Assembly: GCA_033557465.1 (NCBI GenBank)
Contig: CM066031.1
Coordinates: 1,066,814,444 to 1,066,878,443 of the forward strand
Direction: 5' to 3'
Length of the DNA stretch: 64,000 nt
Source: Ichthyophis bannanicus
Lineage: Eukaryota; Chordata; Amphibia; Gymnophiona; Ichthyophiidae
A model generated the notes under the pieces. It was not told the origin of the DNA. It was given only the letters and a program-made list of their open reading frames with translations, and searched no databases. Below are positions 57,819-64,000 of this stretch, piece by piece. The position numbers and the translations under genes were made by a program. Within the stretch, counting starts at the first letter, position 1. Each line of letters starts with the position of its first letter.

Positions 57819-58560
57819 ATTGGCAATAACCCTTAGTTTGATCAAGATAGAACACAATCGCTCTTCTGCAATCCAAAGGGAGTGTAGGTTTGCTTCTGCC
57901 TTAGAAGTGTGTGGCTTAGGAAAAAAGTCGGAAGACAGATGGTTTGGTTAAGGTGGAAAGGAGTAACTACCTTTGGGAGGAACTTAGGGTGCATCCTGAG
58001 GATGATCTTATCATGGTGGAAGACAATGTAAGGGGCGCAGTCCACCAGAGCTTGTCACTCACTGATCCTATGTGCTGAGGTTAGAGAAAAGAGAAAAGCA
58101 ACTTTCCATCTGAGAAACTTGAGAGGAGCCATTGCCAAGGGCTCAAAGGGGGGGGGGGGGTCTCAAAGTTTTGTGAGGACAACGTTAAGGTCCCATGCTA
58201 TAGCAAGGAAGCATATTGGTGGCTTTGTTAAAAGGAGCCCCTGCATGAATCGTGCTATTGGATGGGAAGAGATTGGGTGATTCGAGGCTGCAATTGCACT
58301 CAAATGGACTCAAACAGAATTAGTTTTTAGTGCAGAGGAAGAAAGATACAGAAGATACTATTAGCATGTGTTCTACTGCAAAAGTGAAAGAACTGAGAGC
58401 TTTCTGGGAGTACCAGAGGGAAAATCTGCACGACTTGATAGCATAGGCATATCTTGTAGGGCCTTTTTGAGACGCCAGTAAGACCTGAGTTATGTCCTCT
58501 GGGAGCCCAAGGTCAGAGAGGATGAAGCATTCAGCAGCCATGCCATCAAGCACAGAGTCT
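57819..58560 (-). pseudogene. DIRS K/M tyrosine recombinase, N-terminal and middle part
   Basis: Right next to L the frame gives LDCRRAIVFYLDQTKGYC, which continues into ...VSFDPG at 52083 on the other side of L. Further up: ILRMHPKFLPKVVTPFHLNQ, TICLPTFF, then IVSDKL-like text with LTSAHRISDKLWWTA-like sequence near 58060 (first Arg uncertain). 58553-58320: ITQVLLASQKGPTRYAYAIK, SCRFSLWYSQKALSSFTFA. Heavily frameshifted; about 11 G at 58147-58158. Confidence 0.78.
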
Positions 58561-59518
58561 TGAGGCTGGGATGAAGCAGTGTCCCCTGCGAGAGCAGGTC
58601 AGGTGCACAGCCTAATTGAAGAGGTTGACTCTGAATCAAATGAAGTAGGGGAAATCATGGTTGATGGGGCCAGAATGGGGCGATTAGAATCATTTTGCCC
58701 CTGTCCAATTGTAACTTGAAAAGTGACTTCGGAATGAGAGGAATTGGCAGGAATGCATAAAGCAGACCCTGCCCCCAATGAATGGGGAAAGTATCCAAGC
58801 TTTTGCTGTATGGAGAGGGTATCCTTGAACAGAAGCGAGGCAGCTGGGTATTCACCGGAAAAACAAAGATCAAGTATGGGCATCACCCATAAGTGGAATA
58901 AGCGTTGTGCAGTCCGGTGATGGAGCATCCACTTGTGCTGACAAAGTACCTCAACAGATTCTCTTCCCCTGGAAGATAAACAGCTTGGAGATGAATGTGA
59001 TGGGATATCGCAAAATGCCAGAGATGGGTTGTCTCGTCACATAGGAGGTAAGAACCCATACCTCCCTGTTTGTAGAACATAGCAATTTGATTGCATGTCT
59101 GAACAAGTACCGTTTGTCCCATTAGATGGGGACAAAAAACTCAGAGTGCATCTGCAACTGCCCGGAGCTCCAAGATTATGTGGCGAGAGGTCTCCAGAGG
59201 GGTCCATTTTCCCTGTGTGAGGAGGTCTTGGAGATGTGCTCCCCAGCCGGGCTTGGAAGCATCGGTGGTCAGGGTACATTGAAGTATAGACCTTTGAAAA
59301 GGTGACCTTACGAGGTGGTTTTGGGCTGCTCGCCACCACTGGACAGAGTTCACCAGGTGAGATGAAACAGTGATCCTGTCTGAGAGATTACCTGTTGACT
59401 GCGTCCACTGCCTTGCGCATGTGTAAACGGGCATATGGAACAACATGACTGCGAGGAGGTCATGTGACAGAGGAGATGTAGCATGTCTTAAGCCGTGAGG
59501 GTTGTCTGCTATTGGCAC
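58561..59518 (-). pseudogene. DIRS K/M MT-like and RNase H domains
   Basis: MT-like: MIFVFPVNTQLPRFCSRIPS, KSLDTFPIHWGQGLLYAFLP, KMILIAPFWPHQP. RNase H: CTLTTDASKPGWGAHLQDLL (Asp kept), HIILELRAVADAL (Glu kept), VLVQTCNQIAMFYKQGGMG (DN changed to CN), VYLPGEENLLRYFVS. Two frame changes and a lost catalytic Asp. Confidence 0.8.
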
Positions 59519-60350
59519 TGGGTCGCCAGGGTGATTAGGTGATGAAGGCGGTCTCCTGCCAAGTAGGCCCGAGCTCTCGTATCTAAACGAGCTCCTATAA
59601 ACTCCAGAGTTTGGGTTGGAGTCAGGTGGGATTTTGGGTGATTTACTACAAATCCTAGATGTTGCAGAACGAGAATGGTCTGTTGAAGTGATGTGGCGAC
59701 TATGTGAGGGGTATCTCCCTTGATGAGCCAGTCATCTAAGAGAAGACAAAGATCCCCAAGTTGAGTAGGTAGGCTGCTAAGACTGCAAGGCACTTTGTGA
59801 AGACCCTTGGTGCTGAAGCCAATCCAAAGGGAAGAATATGATGTTGATAGTGGTGCCCTTTAAAGACAAATCTGAGATACTGTTTGTACAGTGGGTGCAT
59901 CAAGCTGTGTGTGTAACCATCCTTGAAATCCAGAGAGCAGAGCCAGTCGTGTCGTGAAGAGAGGGGAGTAAATGTGTCCAGCGAGATCATCTTGAACTTT
60001 TCCCTCACTAGGAATTTGTCAAGATTCCTTAGGTCGAGGATAGGCCTGAACCCTCCTGTCCTTTTTGGGATGTATCGTGAGTAAAACCCTAGGCCTTGCT
60101 GTGGTAGAGGGATGTCCTCGATAGCTCCTTGAGATGTTAGAGACTTGACCTCCTGTAGTAGAAGAGTGGTGTGTTGGAGATCCATATGGGCCTCACCCAC
60201 AAAGAAATTGGGGGGCGGGGGGTAGATCTTTGAACTTGAGCTGATAGCCCACACTGATGAGCTGTAAGGCCCAGGGTTCTAGGGTGATGAGAGACCATCT
60301 GTGGGCAAAATTTGTCATTCTCCCTGGAATGTGAGAGGGGGAAGGGCGGT
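59519..60350 (-). pseudogene. DIRS K/M reverse transcriptase
   Basis: 60254-59736: TLLLQEVKSLTSQGAIEDIP, GFYSRYIPKRTGGFRPILDL, FKMISLDTFTPLSSRHDWLC, SLDFKDGYTHSLMHPLYKQY, ILPFGLASAPRVFTKCLAVL. A frameshift near 59740-59790 precedes LLLDDWLIKGDTPHIVATSL, where the catalytic box is LLDD rather than YLDD. LGFVVNHPKSHLTPTQTLEF follows. The KDAYTH palm motif is KDGYTH. Confidence 0.82.
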
Positions 60351-61655
60351 TGGAGAGGCCGACTGGCTATGCCTCTAGAAAGAAGTCAAAAGCTTGCTGG
60401 AGGCTGAGGTTGTGGAGCTGGCTGAGCTTTAAGTGTTTAAGGTTTCCTGAGTTGACAAGGACCCTGTTGTTTCTGTTGGGATTGTGGAGGCTGATAGGCA
60501 GAGTAGGAAGGGTAGGATGGATAATACCTCCTCTTTTTAGGAACATAAGAACATAAGATATGCCATACTGGGTCGGACCAAGGTCCATCAAGCCCAGTTT
60601 CCAACAGTGGCCAATCTAGGTCATACGTACCTAGCAGTATCCCCAAGAGACACTAGGGTAAAAGGGCTTCTTTGCAGAAGTCTTCTTCTTGGTCTGATCA
60701 GTTGCCTTCCTAGACAAGCGCTTCATGGTGAGGTCATCTGTTTCGATATCACCTGCCTTTTCATGCTAGCCTTTCCCAAACAGATTTTCTCCATTGCAAG
60801 GGATGTTGATGAGTTTATCATGCACCCACTACTCCAGATCTGAGACTTGAAGCCATTCAGTTCTCCTTGTCCCAATACAGGCTGCTGATGTCCTGCTTGT
60901 AACCTCAAAGGCATCGAAAGCACTTCTGTGTTCTGGGCATGAACCACCAGAGCCTTATGAGGGGCCCATTTGTCTTCTGGGAGAACGGAGCTGAACTCGC
61001 ATAAGTCCCTGGAGACATCCCTTAAGAACATGCCCATATAAAGCATGTAGGAGCTTATTCTGGACCCCAATATGACAGCCTGGAATGCTTTCCTGCCAAA
61101 AGCATCAAAGGTCCTAACATCCTTGCCTGGAGGAATAGAGAAATGTTTTTTGAAACTTTTGATCCTCTTCATGGCTGACTCCACTACCATAGAATGGTGT
61201 GGTAGTTGTGGTTTATAGAAGCCTGGGCAAGGAGGGACTTGATTCAAGGTATCCAATCTCCTGTTAATGGCAGGAGTGGAGAGTGGTGCTTCCCACATTT
61301 GAGCCATCAAGTTTTTCAAGATGTTGTGAAAAGGAAGAGTAGCTGCCCCCTTCGGTGCCGGGGGATACTGGAGGATGTCTAACTCTTCCACTCTCTGTTC
61401 CAGTTCCATTTCCACCAATACTGAGAGGGCTGCCGCCATGTCTTTGATGAAGTCCTGAAAGGACTTCCTCAGGAAGAACAGATGCCTCTCATGTTTCGGA
61501 GAAGGATCAGATGGAATGTCCCAGACAGGGTCAGAAACAGCAGACTCAGGTTCTGAGTTGGATGACATTGAGTCCGTGTCCGATAGGAAATCAAAGTAAT
61601 GTCTGTCGGCACCTCGGTACCAACGATGCTCAGTTCTCGATGTCAAAGATCGATG
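60351..61655 (-). pseudogene. DIRS K/M Gag-like gene, interrupted
   Basis: 61646-60723: DRHYFDFLSDTDSMSSNSEP, SFQDFIKDMAAALSVLVEME, NLMAQMWEAPLSTPAINRRL, DTLNQVPPCPGFYKPQLPHH, SMVVESAMKRIKS, MGMFLRDVSRDLCEFSSVLP. A frameshift near 60950 leads to IGTRRTEWLQVSDLE-type text. The C-terminal Gln/Asn-rich linker (60540-60400) lies beyond the LINE insert. The Cys/His knuckle expected to the right of 61650 is missing. Confidence 0.8.
60541..60660 (-). mobile_element. LINE 3-prime end fragment inside K/M gag
   Basis: GGAACATAAGAACATAAGAT, GCCATACTGGGTCGGACCAA, GGTCCATCAAGCCCAG, TTTCCAACAGTGGCC: the reverse complement of the LINE tail seen at 6980-7100 (GGCTACTGTTGGAAACG, GGTCTGACCCAGTATGG, CTTATG units), plus additional upstream sequence. 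A short insertion into the Gag linker. Confidence 0.75.
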
Positions 61656-62089
61656 ACCATGAAAAGCTGGTCTTCTGTTTCAGGCTGATGTGGAGGTGAC
61701 ATTTGTACTAGGGTCACACAGTCTGTGTGGTCAGGTTTGCGAGATGCACACCTCATCCTTTTGTGGATGCATCCATGGTGAGAACTGTTGGTTGGTGGGG
61801 ACGTGAATGTCCAACCTGCTAAGAGGTTTCCTCAATTCATCTACCATATCAGAGAGGAAGTTTTCTGCTAAGTGGTTTGTAACACTGCTTTCCAATGCCT
61901 TTTGAGGTGCTACTACAGTGATCTCATGTGAAGTCTGGCAAGAGGAAGAACATGCACTGTGACTGACATGTGCCACAAAACCCTTAAGACATAATGGGTC
62001 TTATGAGGCTAGCTGTAGCAGCATCAAGGCTCTCTCTGGGGAAGTAGGCTTTTTGCCTGTTTGGTACCAAGCTGTGCACCAATGAAAGC
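61656..62089 (-). pseudogene. Decayed DIRS RT-RNase H junction fragment
   Basis: 62089-61990 reads YAFIGAQLGTKQAKSLLPQR, equivalent to LEFIGARLDTLQAKAFLP in L. At about 61760-61790 a frame gives TVLTMDASTKG then a stop and GVHLA, the RNase H opening LTTDAS-KGWGAHL. Between them the connection region is heavily mutated. It is cut at 62090 by DIRS N. It could belong to O or to a separate copy. Confidence 0.6.
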
Positions 62090-62328
62090 GTACAGGTGTT
62101 CTCCAGGGACAGCAGGAATCAGTCCCCACATATGGGTGACGTCGGCGCCGACTGAGTCCACGCGGAGCATTTCCCCAGCTTTCAAAGACAGCCTTTGAGA
62201 TATGCTACCACGCATGCATGGTCTCCTTCCCACCCAAGGGTGCCATCTTGCTCAGATGACATAGCTAGGGCGGCAATAAAAATTAAAACAAGGTAGGGAG
62301 GCAACTCCCAGGGGAGGAAGGAGGGTTG

Positions 62329-62424
62329 CGAAGACTGATTCCTGCTGTCCTTGGAGAATACCTGTTACAGGTGAGTAACTATGCTTTCTCCAGGAACAGG
62401 CAGGAAGGCAGTCCTCACATATGG
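62329..62424. repeat. DIRS N internal complementary region (ICR)
   Basis: GCGAAGACTGATTCCTGCTG to CCTGTTACAGGTGAGTAACT, then TCTCCAGGAACAGGCAGGAA to CACATATGGG. The outer left-end bases absent from the ITR (GTGAGTAACTATG) survive here. Confidence 0.8.
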
Positions 62425-62497
62425 GATTCCCTAGCTCCAGGCTGCCAAGGACCGAACCACGACAGCACCAACAGTGACCGATCGGTTAGCCGTGAGA

Positions 62498-63606
62498 TGT
62501 AGGTGATGATAAACTGAACTCACTCGGATAAAAGGAATGTGATTAATGGTGTGCCCCAAGGTTCAGTCCTGGGACCAGTACTGTTCAATGTATTTGTGAG
62601 TGATATTGCTGAAGGACTCAATGGAAAAGTCTGTCTTTTTGCAGATGATACGAAAATTTGCAACAGAGTGGACTCCCCTGAGGGACTGGATAACATGAGG
62701 AAAGATCTACAAAAGCTGTAAGAATGGTCTAAAGCTTGGCAGTTAAGATTTAATGTGAAGAAGTGCAGTGTCTTGCACTTGAGAAGCAGAAATCCAAGGG
62801 AACTGTATGCAAAAGGGTGATAGGGAGTGAGAGATTGGTGTGCACGGACAAGGAGAAGGACCTCGGAGTGATTGTTTCCGAGGATCTCAAGGCAATGGCA
62901 AAAGCCAGAAGGATGCTGGATCGCATACAAAGAGGAATTACCAGCAGAAAGGATGAAGTACTAATGCCACTGTACAAGTCGCTGGTGAGGCCTCACTTGG
63001 AGTATTGAGTTCAGTTTTACAGAACATCTCTCGCAAAGGATATAAAAAGACTGGAAACTGTTCAGAGGAAGGCGACCAAAATGATTTGGAGCCTGCGTCA
63101 GAAGACTTATGAGAAGAGACTTGAAGATCTAAATATGTACCCTCTAGAGAAGAGGAGGGACAGGGGAGATATGATTCAGACCTTTAAATACTTAAAGAGT
63201 ATTAATGAACAAACCAACCTCTTCCAAAGACAGGGAAGCTGTAAAACTAGAGGGCATAACATGAAGCTGCAAGGGTGTAAATTGAAATGCAATATCAGGA
63301 AATACTTTTTCGCTGAAAGGGTGGTGTATGCTTGGAATGCCCTCACGATGGAAGTGGTGGGGGCAAATACAGTGACAATTCAAAATGGCATGCGACAGAC
63401 ACAGTGGATCCTTTATAGCAATAGGATAAAATCGAGACAAACATAACTCTCTCATATCTCAACAAATAGGGGTGACCTACACGGAGCGGTGGGTACACCC
63501 TTAAACAAAGGCATGGGGGGGAAGTGTACACCTACTCATTCTGCCTTGCTGGGCAGACTAGATGGACCATACTGGTCTTTATCTGCCGTCATATACTATG
63601 TTACTA
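62498..63606 (+). mobile_element. CR1 LINE, 5-prime truncated, with 3-prime end
   Basis: Opens within the RT palm (VINGVPQGSVLGPVLFNVFV, CLFADDTKICNRVDSPEGLD, FADD intact). It continues EWSKAWQLRFNVKKC and RERLVCTDKEKDLGVIVSED, KARRMLDRIQRGITSRKDEV, KSLVRPHLEY, then a stop and ETVQRKATKMIWSLRQKTYE, KRLEDLN, and the C-terminus GCKLKCNIRKYFFAERVVYA, WNALTMEVV. The 3-prime UTR ends GACTAGATGGACCATACTGG, TATGTTACTATG. Several stops and frameshifts. It is inserted in DIRS N between the ICR and YR, opposite in orientation. Confidence 0.87.
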
Positions 63607-64000
63607 TGAGTCCCCACAGAGAATCTGCACAACCTTAGTGTCCAGCGACACTATCACTCCGGTAGCCTGAACACAGAAGGGTCAGAGGGCAGGAGTTGCC
63701 TACACCCCAAGAATATTACGGAGTACTGCCTGGCCAAAGGCACTGTCCCTGCAGGACTCGCTCTTCAGATAGTAGTGAGCTACAAACGTATGAAATGAAG
63801 ATCATGTGGCAGCCCTGCAGATCTCCATCACTGGCACCGAGCAGAGGCTAGCCATTGACGTGGTCATCGCCCTCATGCGATGCGCTGTGATCCAGTGCTC
63901 AAGGGAGAGGCCAATGTGAGAGTGACTCCTCCTGGGACCAGCTGCATTGCACACAGCGGTCCCCGTAATGCACCTCCCAACCCAGGAACGAGACATCTGT
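63607..64000 (-). pseudogene. DIRS N tyrosine recombinase C-terminal part (partial)
   Basis: 63996-63802: HIGLSLEHWITAHRMRAMTT, SMASLCSVPVMEICRAAT, i.e. the His-x-x-Arg box and the helix before the Tyr. The Tyr region (FIRLLLSEERVLQGQCLWPG-like text near 63760, where TTFVAHYYLKSES-type sequence is read in another frame) follows a frameshift. The gene continues beyond 64000. Confidence 0.75.

Larger units (their letters stand above)
57819..61655 (-). mobile_element. DIRS K/M, 5-prime part (YR start to gag)
   Basis: Holds, from left to right, YR, MT-like, RNase H, RT and gag of a group 1 element. Together with 51283-52083 it makes one DIRS of about 4.6 kb without a recognisable right ITR. It contains a small LINE 3-prime insert at 60541-60660. 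It ends in unclear sequence around 61655, after which different RT/RNase H debris begins. Confidence 0.8.
62090..64000 (-). mobile_element. DIRS N: group 1 element, 3-prime part, continuing past the window
   Basis: Left ITR from about 62090 (TACAGGTGTTCTCCAGGGAC, GACGTCGGCGCCGACTGAG), missing its outermost 15-20 nt. ICR 62329-62424, then an inserted CR1 (62498-63606), then the YR C-terminus to the window end. The ITR is closest to those of A and L. Confidence 0.83.

Noticed and set aside
1..64000. tRNA, rRNA, bacterial promoters, ribosome binding sites, terminators
   Set aside because: Nothing resembling these was seen; the sequence is vertebrate repeat DNA, where bacterial signals are not expected.

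Overview
This is eukaryotic, almost certainly vertebrate, DNA built almost wholly from transposable elements. I find no host gene, tRNA, rRNA, CRISPR array or bacterial-type operon. The mix of many DIRS-type tyrosine-recombinase retrotransposons with CR1, L1 and RTE/BovB-like LINEs, LINE/SINE 3-prime tails, a hAT-type and a piggyBac-type MITE suggests a large amphibian genome. A caecilian is my best guess; species is not determined from the sequence.

Layout. 1-7271: an L1 LINE (+) split by a CR1 LINE (-) and by DIRS A. 7272-13363: DIRS B, almost intact, inserted exactly inside the TTAA target duplication of a 225-bp piggyBac-type MITE. 13592-16162: AT-rich sequence with no recognisable gene. 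16163-23155: DIRS D, the only plus-strand DIRS, carrying a four-unit 141-bp tandem array and a hAT MITE. 23156-25488: simple repeats and LINE debris. 25489-34390: DIRS E, which opens with a 264-bp perfect palindrome, then DIRS F, then gag/RT debris G. 34400-34905: an RTE/BovB-like 3-prime end. 35111-39061: DIRS H, internally deleted. 39226-44945: DIRS I. 44946-62089: nested DIRS elements, with O interrupted by J, K/M abutting O, and L inside K/M, ending in RT/RNase H debris. 62090-64000: DIRS N, interrupted by CR1.

How the parts work together. Each DIRS has inverted terminal repeats (ITRs), a Gag gene, an RT-RNase H-methyltransferase-like gene, a tyrosine recombinase (YR) gene and, inside its 3-prime end, an internal complementary region (ICR). 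The ICR reads as right terminus joined to left terminus, as expected from the circular DIRS1 intermediate that the recombinase integrates without target duplication. Two lineages are present. Group 1 (A, D, E, I, J, K/M, L, N, with D divergent) has a Cys/His-rich Gag knuckle; in L, Gag, RT, RNase H and MT share one reading frame. Group 2 (B, F, H) has a two-CxxC Gag knuckle, and in B the RT frame overlaps both gag and YR. All copies carry lesions. B (two TGA codons and a 1-nt slip) and L (five stops and a clipped right ITR) are closest to intact. Element boundaries were set by eye and may be off by a few bases.
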